Assembly (NCBI GenBank): GCA_030295235.1 | Contig: AP026153.1 | Span: 248,001-312,000 of the forward strand | DNA length: 64,000 nucleotides | Source: Fistulifera solaris | Taxonomy: Eukaryota; Bacillariophyta; Bacillariophyceae; Naviculales; Stauroneidaceae | Reading direction: 5' to 3' | Shown here: piece after piece, positions 31,645 to 41,663 of the stretch | How positions within the stretch are numbered: position 1 is the first letter of the stretch | How the letters are laid out: each line of letters begins with the position of its first letter | Position numbers and translations under genes: made by a program | The notes under the pieces: model-generated | The model's database searches: none | Seen by the model: only the letters and a program-made list of their open reading frames with translations | Told to the model about the DNA's origin: nothing

Positions 31645-32767
31645 GTGCCGGTAGCCGGTACCGAACCGGTAACCCTGCATGATGATTCAAGCGATCAGCA
31701 GCGTCCTGCAAAACAGCCAAAAGGCCTCATACTTACTTGTCAATCACTTACAACGATTCCAAAGAAGAACATGGTGTGTGTTGGATGCCATGAAGCGAAA
31801 CGCAAATGCGACAAGAACACTCCTTGTTCGCGATGTGCTAAATTAGGAATCCCTTGCGTACCTCATCTATCGCAACAAGGGAAGCGCAAGCGAGGTTCGC
31901 CCGACGAGACGCCCGAAGACGTGACAATTCTTCGTCAAGTTTCGTTGCCAAAGGATCATTATGGCTTGTGTCACTTGATCAGATCGTGGATTTCGATTGC
32001 GTTTGTTCGTAGAAGCTTCCATTTGCTCAACAAGGCGACGACAATGGCCAATCAACTGGGCGTCACAATGGATGAAATCATGAGTCGTTCCATGACCCAG
32101 CAAGGCATGCACTGGATGGGTACAATTGTAGCGATTCCTCAAGCCGAACAAATGGCGGGAGGACCACGTTTGCAATGGAACGAATTGCCCGAAAGCCTGC
32201 TGGTGGCGACGCGCACACTCCATAGTGTCGATTGCGAAGCGCGGTGGATTTGGATTCGCGAATTAAGTCAAGGCCGTTCTCGTTATTTAGTGACGCAAGC
32301 CTTTGAACGTGATATCGCCACTTGGGCATTGATTCAGTCCACTTGGAACGAAAACAAAATTTCGGTCGTCGATCTTTTCTTGGACGGCGCCGGCCGTGAA
32401 AAGCACGCGAAGTCTGTGGCGCACCAGTATTCCTTGCACGCAAAGCCTCCGTCACCCCACAGTGCCCGCTGCAGTCGTCAGCGCAGTCAAGTCAAATTGC
32501 GCAACGGAGAAATGATTTCAGTTGAGGAAGTCTCCTGCATGGATTTCGTGCACATGGATTTGTCGTATCATTTCGTAGAATACGTGCCAGTGTGTGTGCA
32601 GCCCATTCTATCGCCCGCCCTGGTGCAGAGCTCCCAACCCCAGCCGTTCTTTCCAGGAAATGTCGAAAGTCATGTGGGACGACTATCCTCTCATGGTGAA
32701 TGTGGACGATATTCCTGCCGAAGGTAACGAGCTGGATCAGATTCTGCAATTGTTGAATGGAACTTGA
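31645..32767 (+). CDS. Zn(II)2Cys6 transcription factor with PAS-like C-terminal region
   Basis: DNA-binding regulator of the fungal binuclear-cluster type. The six Cys are spaced C-x2-C-x6-C-x5-C-x2-C-x6-C in VCVGCHEAKRKCDKN followed by TPCSRCAKLGIPC, then a basic linker (GKRKRG). The remainder is helical, and a segment around LRNGEMISVEEVSCMDF recalls the PAS-like region of Rds2/Ert1-type regulators (weak). The frame is open from 31645 but has no ATG until 31771, immediately before the zinc cluster, so the start is uncertain. A CCCC run (32638-32641, one base too long) diverts the last ~45 residues; the bridged frame ends with WDDYPLMVNVDDIP and a short Leu-rich tail at 32767. Confidence 0.75.
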
Positions 32768-32953
32768 CGGAATGTATAATTTACACGAAAAATGAAACAG
32801 AGGAGCAAATAGCGCAACGACAGCTTATAGAATGTGAACAAGAGTGGCGGAGAGAAAACAGTGGACATTAAAAATCTGCAGATAACACCCGCCTGTTATA
32901 CATGGGACACATTACAATTTATTTTCAACATGATGTTGTAGATCCTTCTAACC

Positions 32954-33952
32954 TTAACTAGCTTCCGCTACCAATTGAGCACACGTTTGGATTTTGTTGG
33001 ATTTCCCGGCCACATGCGCCACAAAATCACCCTTGTGATACACCATGGGAGAATTGTAATCTTTCAGATCCTGCGCCTTCTTGTTGAAAGTTCGAAATTG
33101 TTTTTCTTCGGCCGGAGTCATCCAAGCGGCGACCGAATTGAATGTACATCGCGGGACGATGGCGAAATGTTCTTCCAAATAGGCCTGCGTTTGTGCGACG
33201 CGAAACGCATTGAGGGCATCATTGTCTCCGGAGACTCCCAGACCTTTGGCTCGTACATACGAATCCATGCTCCACCACGTCTCTAAAAATTCATGAGCCC
33301 ACGCAGTATTCCGAATGAGCCAAGCTCCGGCATTGATATGATTTCTCTTTTCGGGGATCACTACAAAATCCGGACCATCCACCGGTAAAAATTCTTCGAT
33401 TCGAATATCCGAATTCATAATAACGGTATCTGCATCCAACCAAAAGACCCAATCGCAATGTTCTTCTGTCAACAGTCGTTGTACCGCCTTAATTTTACTC
33501 CACGAAGGCGGCCGCGAAGTATCCAACATTTTGCTTTCATCAAACAAGTCGTACCCGTGTTTTTCGGCATAGTGTTGTTTGTTGGGCCATGTAATCGAAA
33601 GTAGGTTGCCAAAATTCCGTGTCCGTACCAGACGTTGCCATAAATCGGCCTTGGCGGCATCCGTCAAAGTCGTGATACAAATTTTGGTATTCCACCAATG
33701 CGACGGGTCGGTGTGATACGGAACCGGAGGACAAGGTTGCGATCGTTCGACGTAATTGAGCGGCGATTGAACCCATTCTTTAGTATTGATAGCGTAAGAA
33801 ACCGAACGCCATCCGATTGAGCCTATCAGAAGAATAATTGCCGTGAGTTGGAGCAATTTTATTGTGAGTTGATTCCACGAATCCGCTTGAAATAGAGTGA
33901 TCCAGAACGGAACAGCATTTTTGGTGTTGTAAAGTCTGTTGATTCTGGCCAT
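32954..33952 (-). CDS. GT34-type glycosyltransferase (GMA12/MNN10 family), Golgi type II membrane protein
   Basis: Predicted Golgi galactosyl-, xylosyl- or mannosyltransferase. A short cytosolic N-terminus is followed by one membrane anchor (LLQLTAIILLIGSIGW), then the lumenal GT34 domain. That domain contains YAEKHGYDLFDE, WSKIKAVQRLL, the nucleotide-sugar/metal motif DWVFWLDADTVIMN, NAGAWLIRNTAWAHEFLETW and GDNDALNAF. The ATG at 33950-33952 is used; the frame extends upstream only through a TTG. 332 residues, intact, intronless. The donor and acceptor sugars cannot be inferred. Confidence 0.87.
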   Translation of the reverse strand: MARINRLYNTKNAVPFWITLFQADSWNQLTIKLLQLTAIILLIGSIGWRSVSYAINTKEWVQSPLNYVERSQPCPPVPYHTDPSHWWNTKICITTLTDAAKADLWQRLVRTRNFGNLLSITWPNKQHYAEKHGYDLFDESKMLDTSRPPSWSKIKAVQRLLTEEHCDWVFWLDADTVIMNSDIRIEEFLPVDGPDFVVIPEKRNHINAGAWLIRNTAWAHEFLETWWSMDSYVRAKGLGVSGDNDALNAFRVAQTQAYLEEHFAIVPRCTFNSVAAWMTPAEEKQFRTFNKKAQDLKDYNSPMVYHKGDFVAHVAGKSNKIQTCAQLVAEAS

Positions 33953-34491
33953 GATGAGAGAAGATGTTGTGAGTTGAGTGTAGTGTTCCAGGGCGCCTAA
34001 ATAATCGATCAATTACAAGAATTATGGATTATGGAGGTATGTTTTTGGTGAGAATGAGCAGAGAAATGAGGGCACACTTTGCATCGTCGCTTCGCTTTGC
34101 GTGTGTTTTGCGTTTTGATTATTTTGAGTGTGATGATGTTCCTTTTGCTTCCGAACTTCAATGACATGGACCGTTACTGAAAGTCTAAATGTATATTCTC
34201 CTCATAGGGCCTCAAAACGTCTTAATTGTTCTGTACATATCAACATTTTAACCAAATGTAAAGTACTTAGAAGATGGACGAAACACTCTAAATAATACGG
34301 AGTACAAAGTAATGAACTGCACCGCGCATGCATCGAGTCGTCACTCTGCCTCTTATGCCGTATTCATTCTAAAACCCCTTCTTCCCAACTTATTCAAATG
34401 TTAACAGTTACCGTACACTCCTTCAGCCTTTTTGTAAATTGAATAGAAGATATACATAGAAACCGTGCAGACTTTGTTATAGCGCCGCAGA
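33953..34491. other. Divergent promoter region GT34 / NDUFAF6
   Basis: About 540 bp, AT-rich, with an ATACGGAGTACAAAG word near 34297. No gene is supported. Confidence 0.4.
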
Positions 34492-35577
34492 ATGTTCCAC
34501 TTGTCGCGACGTTCGACGACGCCTCGTAGCTGTTATCGTCATCTTGTGCGATCGATGGCTTCCGAGGAATACAGCAAAGAGCAAATGAGGCAAGATCATG
34601 CTCATTGCGTCAGTCTCGTACGCGAGCGTGATAAAGAAGGATACCGTAAGTATCTGCTGTTCTGCTTACCAACTTTAACTGTATCTCAACTGTTTCTCAA
34701 AGTATGCGGCCTTCTCATGCCATCACCACGAGCCTATTTTGCGTTAAAAGCATTCAATGCCGAGATAGCAGCAATCAAAGATAGTCATCGTTCGCAACAA
34801 CGGAGTGAGGGGGCTTCGTTAGCCATGCAAATGCGATTTCAATGGTGGATGGATGCCATCGATCAAGTGATCTACGGTGACGCCGATAATAATAATTCGT
34901 ATTCGCACAGTCCCGTCATTCGTTCCTTAAAGCATGCGCATCAAGAATTTGATTTCACACGGCGATTTATAGAACGATTGATTGAGTCGCGGCGAGCGGA
35001 TTTGGATGTTGTACAATACTCGACAATGGACGATCTGATACGGTACGCCGAAGATTCGGTGTCGACGATGTTGTATTTGTCATTAGAGACACTTGGAGTC
35101 CGAGAGGATGCTGTCGATGAAGTGGCCTATCACGCTGGTGTGGGAATAGGCTTGGTGACAGCGATACGGTCCATACCGTACAATTTGCGAGTGCATGAGA
35201 ATTTGTCGGTGCCATCCGATGTCCTGCGTACAGAAAGTAGTCGCCAACGAGACGATTTAATTCTTTCGCTACTGGCAGAAGAAGATTCTCCGATTGCTCC
35301 ATTGACGGAGGAACAGAAGCAATTGTGGCAAGATGCGGTACAAGAAATGGCGGCGGTAGCATCCTGGCATTTGTCCAGGGCACAACAATTACAGATTCAA
35401 GTGCCGCGCAATGCGCGCGTCGCATTTTTACCCGTCGTTCCTTCCATGCTGTATTTGTCGCAACTTCAAGGACCGGCGCAATACAATGTCTTTGATCCAA
35501 CACTAAACGATCCTTCGCAACGACGGTTGAGGCTATTGCTTTTACTCAGTCGAACATGGTTGACGGGCGTATTTTGA
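34492..35577 (+). CDS. NDUFAF6-like complex I assembly factor (squalene/phytoene synthase fold)
   Basis: Mitochondrial protein of the NDUFAF6 (C8orf38) family, needed for early assembly of complex I. The Arg-rich N-terminus (SRRSTTPRSCYRHLVRSM) suits a mitochondrial presequence. Family blocks are HAHCVSLVRERDKEGY, AYFALKAFNAEIAAIKDS, MRFQWWMDAIDQV, DDLIRYAEDSVSTMLYLSLE and VGIGLVTAIRSIPYN. A 57-bp intron (34646-34702, GTAAGT..CAAAG) is in frame and lacks a stop, so the region reads open without splicing. Removing it gives EGYLCGLLMPSPRAYFAL, which matches the family much better. The spliced product has 342 residues. Confidence 0.85.
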   Translation: MFHLSRRSTTPRSCYRHLVRSMASEEYSKEQMRQDHAHCVSLVRERDKEGYRKYLLFCLPTLTVSQLFLKVCGLLMPSPRAYFALKAFNAEIAAIKDSHRSQQRSEGASLAMQMRFQWWMDAIDQVIYGDADNNNSYSHSPVIRSLKHAHQEFDFTRRFIERLIESRRADLDVVQYSTMDDLIRYAEDSVSTMLYLSLETLGVREDAVDEVAYHAGVGIGLVTAIRSIPYNLRVHENLSVPSDVLRTESSRQRDDLILSLLAEEDSPIAPLTEEQKQLWQDAVQEMAAVASWHLSRAQQLQIQVPRNARVAFLPVVPSMLYLSQLQGPAQYNVFDPTLNDPSQRRLRLLLLLSRTWLTGVF

Positions 35578-35931
35578 TAAAAGCTTACTTAGAAAAATCT
35601 TAACCTAGCTAGAAGACGTTGAAGTCGATTGCAAAAATAATTTGTTTTTTTGTGGTGTATATTGTCTTTACTCTAGCATAGGAGTAAGTAGAAACAAGAC
35701 TTGGCTCAAGACTGTCTGAGACACGAACGCCGCGTCATTTACCAAATTCAAACCCCAAACCCCAAACATACCTTTCGTTACGACGTCCAGACTGCAACTT
35801 GATGTTTTGCAGCGCGATCTTTGCAGCGTGCAATCGTCATAGATACGCTACGAAAAGCTACGGCAAAACCGATCGAAGCAGCTGGACGACGAAACCGCAA
35901 TTATTTGTTTGTATCATTTCGCTTTTTCACC
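35578..35931. other. Promoter region of the LHC gene
   Basis: About 350 bp between NDUFAF6 and the LHC gene, with CCTAGCTAG near 35606 and a repeated CAAACCCCAAACCCCAAAC word near 35750. No gene is supported. Confidence 0.4.
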
Positions 35932-36710
35932 ATGAAGTACGCTGCTCTTCTTGCCCTTCTCGCTGGTTCGGCTTCGGCCTTTACTCCTGCTCAACAGAGC
36001 TCCCGTGCCGCGACTTCGCTTCAAGCCGAAAAGTCAAAGGCACTTCCTTTCTTGAACCGACCCAAGCTTGTGAGTAGTAGTTTTTCAATCAACTATGTGT
36101 CAGCATGCGAATGATTTGCTTGTAGAATTATCTGCTTGGTGCGATGCGCTGTGCGTAAAAGCTATCAAAACACTAATAATCTAACTCGGCATCATCTTCT
36201 TTGTTGTTACAGTTGGATGGCTCCATGGCCGGTGACAATGGTTTCGATCCTTTGGGTCTTTCCGAAGTCAACGCCGTAGGAATTGACCTTTACTGGCTAC
36301 GAGAGGCCGAAATCAAGCACTGCCGTCTTGCCATGATGGCGGCTGCAGGCTTTATCTGGGTTGAAGCTTTCGGACCGGCCCCGGGATGCGAAATGGCCTC
36401 GGACAAGAACCAGATTACCGCTTTCTGGCAATTCTGGGACGCTCAACCCCAGTACATTGCCTTTTCCCTCATCTTCATTGGATTGTTGGAAATGATCGGC
36501 GGTATTGCTACCACTTCGGGACGAGAGAGTGGACAGCGCGCCCCCGGTGACTTTGGATTGGACCCCTTGAAGATCAAGGGCGACAAGGCCAAGTTCGAAA
36601 AGTACCAACTCCAAGAAATCAAAAACGGTCGTCTTGCCATGTGGGCTGCTGCCGGACAGATTTTGCAAGGATGCACTACCGGTGAGGGAGCTATTGGCAA
36701 CCTCTTCTAA
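35932..36710 (+). CDS. Light-harvesting chlorophyll-binding protein, LHCR/FCP type
   Basis: Plastid thylakoid antenna protein. Exon 1 (35932-36069) encodes the bipartite presequence MKYAALLALLAGSASAF|TPAQ and the start of the mature protein. A 143-bp intron (36070-36212, GTGAGT..TTACAG) follows. Helix 1 contains EIKHCRLAMMAAAG and helix 3 EIKNGRLAMWAAAG, the paired chlorophyll-binding ExxH/NxR motifs. The middle helix is IAFSLIFIGLLEMIGGIA, and AGDNGFDPLGLSE precedes helix 1. The 211-residue size and the GDFGLDPL stretch before helix 3 suggest the LHCR (photosystem I-associated) branch rather than a major FCP; that subfamily call is inference. The frame is intact. Confidence 0.93.
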
Positions 36711-37419
36711 ATTTGTACGAAGGTGAAGATGATTCATTGCTTCGGACTGTTTTCATTGGAGAATTTCGTCGTGCTACAGCCCCGTATCGACGGACAGCTG
36801 TCGTTTGTTTGATAAAACGGCGTAAGGGGTAGTAAATTAGATAGGTCATCGCTATCGTTGGTCTTGAAGAGTTTTTATTGTGCTTATAGTTTCTGGGAAG
36901 TCATGCGTCTTGCCTCTAGAATAAAAAAACATCATGTTTAGGCGGAAAGGTATGACAAGGTACCGGTAGAGGGTTTAGTCGATTGACAAAACATTTATGC
37001 GTAAAGTAGAGTGAGAATTCCCCCAGCATCTATTACTATTACCTAGCTAGAGGTCCAGAGAAGATCTTGCTTACGTCCTCCCACTCCCACACCCAAACCC
37101 TAGTCTATCATTTTTTTCAAGCATGGGTTTCGGTAAAAGGATGCTATAGCCAAAGAAGTACCCAGTTAGTCGTTGTTCGACATTAGGGCTACTCTACAAG
37201 GTATAGCCACAACCCATCACGACGAAACAGAATTTTCGTTTTTACGCACGCAAACTTCATTCCACCAGCATTTGCCTCCATTACCAGGTATTCTATGACA
37301 GTCACTCGATCTTCGTGTGGCGTTATCAACCTTATTGTGGTGTTTGTAGTCTATTCGGTCAACTAAACTCGATTGCTTACGATAGTGCACTATCATCTCA
37401 TCGAAGATTAATCATCAAC
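36711..37419. other. Intergenic, tandem plus-strand genes
   Basis: About 710 bp. It holds a GGTACCGGTA word (36959-36968) that recurs in reverse at 55998-56007, and a CTAGCTAGAGG stretch near 37044. No gene is supported. Confidence 0.4.
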
Positions 37420-38303
37420 ATGAACGCCTTGGCCCATTTCGAGTTGCTCGAACGCGAGAAGTTGTCATTGGAGAAAGACACGAACCAGTACAACCAGGAG
37501 CGTACTCAATACGAACTTTGCTTGAAAGAAATTCGTGAAAAGATTAATCTTACGGAGGACCAGAACCGCGAACTTTCGCTCGCTGTGGGTACGCTGCACC
37601 GCGAGGAAATGCTACGAAAGACGGAACTCGAGCATCTCCGCAGTACGCTACAGCGGGAGCGGAAGGAACTCGAAGAGCATGCGAAGGCTGTCGATACGAT
37701 GCTCATGACGGAACGAGAAGCCAAGAAAGCTTTTTGTGAGGAAATGTCGGAGATGAACACTGATCTTGGCAACCTCCTTGTCGAGCAAGAAGGATTGTAC
37801 ATGGTTCAGCATATTTCGGTCGATCATTTGCCGGTTCTCCAGGAGTACTTGATGAAGCAGCAACAAGTAGCCGCTGAGATGAATGCTTCTTGCATTGATG
37901 AGCCCGAAAACGCTAACACCTCAAAGTCGAGGGTTGAGATGAAGGACATGATTCTCATTCCGGAGAGTGACGCGAAAAACTTCGAGACGGAATCAGCTCA
38001 AGTTCGCACGCTCAACGAACGCCTTCATGAACTCACAAACCAAGTTGCCAAGTTACGGGAATTGGCTTTGCAATCATCCTCCAACTCCCAAAAGGTAAGG
38101 CAACGTTCATTAGTCTATTCATGTATATCGCACATGTGGCTAACACGTTTATGACATTCAAGGCGCTCTCGTTGCAGACTGTCCTGGAGCTGGAACATGC
38201 GTGGGAAGCGTTATCGAACACCGATCCTGGAGACAAGGACAACGGCGGGTCGCAAAGCCTCGTCAATATGGATCTTTTTTACGGAAATGAAGCGGTTGCC
38301 TAA
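37420..38303 (+). CDS. Coiled-coil protein, function unknown
   Basis: A protein of about 260-270 residues made mostly of heptad-rich helices (LEREKLSLEKDTNQY, LRSTLQRERKELEEHAKAV, VRTLNERLHELTNQVAKLRE). Exon 1 is 37420-38094 and ends SNSQK|GTAAGG. The second exon starts at 38178 (after TCGTTGCAG) or, less likely, at 38163 (after TTCAAG); both keep frame. It ends after LNMDLFYGNEAVA-like residues at 38303. No motif identifies a complex. The frame is intact. A cytoskeletal or tethering role is possible but unsupported. Confidence 0.65.
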
Positions 38304-38444
38304 CGAGATTTACGGATGACGTTGGTAACGTCGATTCCCTATCTCTTGATACATATTTTGTGATAGCGCATAACCATTTCTTAGCTTCAGCAGTTTAGAG
38401 AATGAGTCCGCTATAGTCGTCCAGATGTTTGTGCCGCACGTAGC

Positions 38445-39215
38445 CTATACAATTTCAGGTTTATCATCGAACTTCTTCATTGTGTACACGCGATCGGCGT
38501 CGTCGTCTTCGGTCATCTGCGCCGTTTCTGCGCCATCCTCTTCGCTTGGTAGTTTCACTTCTTCGTCGAGAGCCAAGTCATGCATTCTTGGTGGGATATT
38601 ATCTGTAGTTGATACAACAATACCGTCTGGCTCTCGATCATTATCTCTCGGCAGGGGATAATGACAAAATATGAACATGGACGCGACGAACCAGAATACA
38701 ACGGATAATATATCCGACCTCGACCCCCAGTACAAATTACAAGTATTTTCTTGGCACAAGGTCGTTTGAAAAAAGACAAATGACACGGCTTGACAAACGG
38801 AAGCCAGAAAAACTTCATAACCCGCCCATCTCCATGTCCCTCGAGAAAATGTACAACAGGTAGCAAACCAGAGAAAAAATGTTCCGCCGCCTCCCAGTAC
38901 CAGCGCCATGAAGGCAAACGCTTCGCTCACTTTCCATGGAGTCTCTTCGGTGTTCACCAACGACGGCGGATATTGTAAACATTTTCCAGTATACGAAACT
39001 TCCCATGCCCCCGTGTCTCGATTTTGTTTCGGTTGACGGTAAGCTTTTATACCGGCTTCTACCCACGGCGCTTCTCCCAATTTGCTGACAACGTCTCCTT
39101 CTAGCCGAACATAATCACATTCGTCCTGGAAAAGACTGGCGATCCATCCCATGGTTGTTAACACGGTAGGAACTAAAGGAAATGCTCCCTGCGGTAGTAA
39201 TCGACAGGATGCCAT
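38445..39215 (-). CDS. Four-TM membrane protein with extracytosolic Cys loop
   Basis: About 256 residues starting at the ATG 39213-39215 (MASCRLLPQG). The first hydrophobic segment (FPLVPTVLTTMGWIASLF) is followed by a loop with two Cys and GAWEVSYTGKCLQYPPSL. Three more membrane segments follow: AFAFMALVLGGGGTFFLWFA, GYEVFLASVCQAVSFVFFQ and ILSVVFWFVASMFIFCHY. The C-terminal ~75 residues are acidic and cytosolic. The topology recalls tetraspan or claudin-like proteins, without family proof. It shares this layout with the protein at 46038-46634. The frame is intact. Confidence 0.68.
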   Translation of the reverse strand: MASCRLLPQGAFPLVPTVLTTMGWIASLFQDECDYVRLEGDVVSKLGEAPWVEAGIKAYRQPKQNRDTGAWEVSYTGKCLQYPPSLVNTEETPWKVSEAFAFMALVLGGGGTFFLWFATCCTFSRGTWRWAGYEVFLASVCQAVSFVFFQTTLCQENTCNLYWGSRSDILSVVFWFVASMFIFCHYPLPRDNDREPDGIVVSTTDNIPPRMHDLALDEEVKLPSEEDGAETAQMTEDDDADRVYTMKKFDDKPEIV

Positions 39216-39582
39216 TTGTGGGATAGGGGATAAATGGAGGAATAAACTAAGAAATGATTGGATCGGATTCAAGGGAAAGTCGTCGCATTACTATGCTCAA
39301 TCAATGCAAATGCTGCTTTTTGTCTTCGTCGCATTCAAGGGTGTCGTGTTGGTTCGTGTTTCACATCATTTCAAGCAAAAAGCTTGCGACATAATGACCG
39401 TGTGACCGTTTCGAAAGACTCAACGAATGCTGACTATCTACAAAACAACCTTCAGTACCGGATAGACTTGCAGCTGACCAAACATATAGTCTATAGGCTG
39501 ACCAGCCCCTTTTATGATGCTTGTATAACAGAATGATAGCTTCATGATATAGTAAAGGGAAGAGCAACTCGCAGCCAGCTTT

Positions 39583-40785
39583 TCATTCTCCAGGTCGAGA
39601 CGGAGGTCTCCACCGAATCTTTTCATCGGCCGAAAATGGCAACCTATGAGTCTCTCCGTCATCGAATCGGACGGTCAAAACAATCTCGTCCACAATATGG
39701 ACAGGATCCTCGACGACTTCTCCGCGGCACCAACCATATTCTTCGTTCCAGAAATACTCTACTGCAGTTCCTTTTCGAATTGATTTGGCCCATGGCGGCA
39801 ATTGCGGTTGACCAATTTTCAAGTCTTTGCTCGCCTCATCGGTGGCGGCCGTGATTTGCTCAGCCATTTTGCGAGCTCGGGCCATGCCCACTGTTTCTTC
39901 TATAATACCGTTGACATAAGCAAGTCGCGCTACACAATCTGTCATCTCCAGTACTTCTTGACGTTGACTGGTCGTAAAGTCGGCGATTTCGGCGGCGAGA
40001 ATTGATGCTGCATAGATGGTTTGCGAAATTGAGAAATCCGACTGTTCGCTGTCCAAGTAAGAAGCACGAAAGACTTGTAAAACGGCAGCTTTTTCCATGG
40101 CAAGTTGTTGTATTGCTATTGGTATTATAGTGTTCCCAGTTTCTTCTAAAATAGCCTGTTCCAAAGGAGACACCTCTCCAGCCGTTTCGACTTGTTGTTG
40201 ACAGTATTCGTCGACTACTTCGAGTAGACGACTAGTCCGTTTTATTACATCGGTTGCATCCTTCTTTACAGGGTCACTTCCAGAAGTATCTTGATCCACT
40301 AATTCGTCGACAAGAACGATAGGAAAAGGTATTTCTTGCAATACTTGTTTCACGACAAATCGAAAGCTACTTTTGCAGACGAGGAGTCGATCGTCGTCAC
40401 CGAGAGTGGATAGAGCCCGCGATGTGCAACCCACAGCTCCTACCTGTGGTGCTATACAAACATGCCCTATGTAAGAATCGGTGTTTTCCGTGGCGTATTC
40501 TACAATCGAGCGGTCGACGGCGGTGTCGATGTTGATGCTGTAAACATTCAAAGTAGCCAACTCGTCCGGCAAGTGTGATGACGGGAGAGGGAGAAATGTA
40601 TCCCTTCGCAAAAGAGGAATTTTGAGATTTTCAATAAGGGGCTCGTTGTCGACGGGAAGAGAGTTTCTTCGACAGGATTTCGCATCCAAAAGGCGATGAC
40701 GAGAACGACCGAATACTTCGGGGGCAAATAAGTATCCAGAGACGTGGCTTATCGCCGCAATACACAAAATTGCTCGAGTGCTCAT
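39583..40785 (-). CDS. LON N-terminal-like domain protein with C-terminal SH3/Tudor-like segment, secretory or plastid presequence
   Basis: A 400-residue protein. It begins with a signal peptide (MSTRAILCIAAISHVSG) followed by YLFAPEVFG and a basic stretch, compatible with plastid import. The region around residues 60-170 resembles the LON substrate-binding domain: TFLPLPSSHLPDELATLNVY, then GHVCIAPQVGAVGCTSRAL and DDRLLVCKSSFRFVV. A helical region follows. The last ~60 residues (GTAVEYFWNEEYGWCRGEVV ... VRFDDGETHRL) look like a small SH3/Tudor-like barrel. There is no ATPase or protease domain, so it is a LON-domain-only protein. The frame is intact. Confidence 0.75.
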   Translation of the reverse strand: MSTRAILCIAAISHVSGYLFAPEVFGRSRHRLLDAKSCRRNSLPVDNEPLIENLKIPLLRRDTFLPLPSSHLPDELATLNVYSINIDTAVDRSIVEYATENTDSYIGHVCIAPQVGAVGCTSRALSTLGDDDRLLVCKSSFRFVVKQVLQEIPFPIVLVDELVDQDTSGSDPVKKDATDVIKRTSRLLEVVDEYCQQQVETAGEVSPLEQAILEETGNTIIPIAIQQLAMEKAAVLQVFRASYLDSEQSDFSISQTIYAASILAAEIADFTTSQRQEVLEMTDCVARLAYVNGIIEETVGMARARKMAEQITAATDEASKDLKIGQPQLPPWAKSIRKGTAVEYFWNEEYGWCRGEVVEDPVHIVDEIVLTVRFDDGETHRLPFSADEKIRWRPPSRPGE

Positions 40786-41663
40786 TCAATTTCACTTTAG
40801 AGGGATAATGTTATTCTGGATAGTAAAATGATGTTCATCGATTGCAAGATTATCAAGCCATCATGCTTTTTTGCCGGCTCGAAATTTTTTTTGTTCAGTG
40901 TTTTTGTCGTTGCGGCGGTCTTCGTTCTATCATGTAGTCATACCAGGTAGGGTTAGGAGTTCCGAAGATAGGGGACGTACAGCGTGACGGACGGACGACA
41001 TTTAAATCCTAAATCTAGCTAGCTCGAGCTACAGCGCCAGGATCATTTCTATGAATACATTTGCAAAGCACAAGGACGATGAGAAGAAACTTGGGATCGG
41101 AACATCTTTCCAGCGTCTCGCGCGCCTATTTTTCAAGCTAAATCGAATCTTTTTAGTCGTTTCGTTTCTTAATGTCTTTGGAAACGTTCCGGAAAATAAT
41201 CATACTGTAATTTTGATTCTCTGAGTTGTTTTGTGAGGCCGTGCGGCTGTTTTTGTCTTAGCAGTCCGGCATAATAGTTGTTGGTGACGATTGTTCGTGA
41301 TAGTTATTCGTGAATTATCATCCACCTGAAACTGAAAGCCCGAAATGCTGTAATCATTAGCCCGTTCTTTCCGTTGTGCTTCCGAGTATTCTGAAACAGT
41401 GGCAGAGAGACATCTTCGGCTACATCGTAACTAATAGTAGAAGAATAATTATCGATTTGAAGTACAGAAAGGTACACGGTTTGTACCGTACACAAAGAGT
41501 AACATCACGTTTTGCCGCACGACTGCAACGAAAAGCGCGACGAGGGCTGAAAAACGAGCGGCATTTTTGTTGCGAAACGAATGAAACTCGGAAGCCCAGC
41601 AAAACATACATGCGAACTTTTCATTGAATCTTCATCACAAGCTTCTTGTAGAAAGAGAGAAAG
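40786..41663. other. Divergent intergenic region LON-like / GT90
   Basis: About 880 bp. It has a CTAGCTAGCTCGAGCTA stretch near 41017 and otherwise nothing notable; small ORFs here lack support. Confidence 0.4.
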
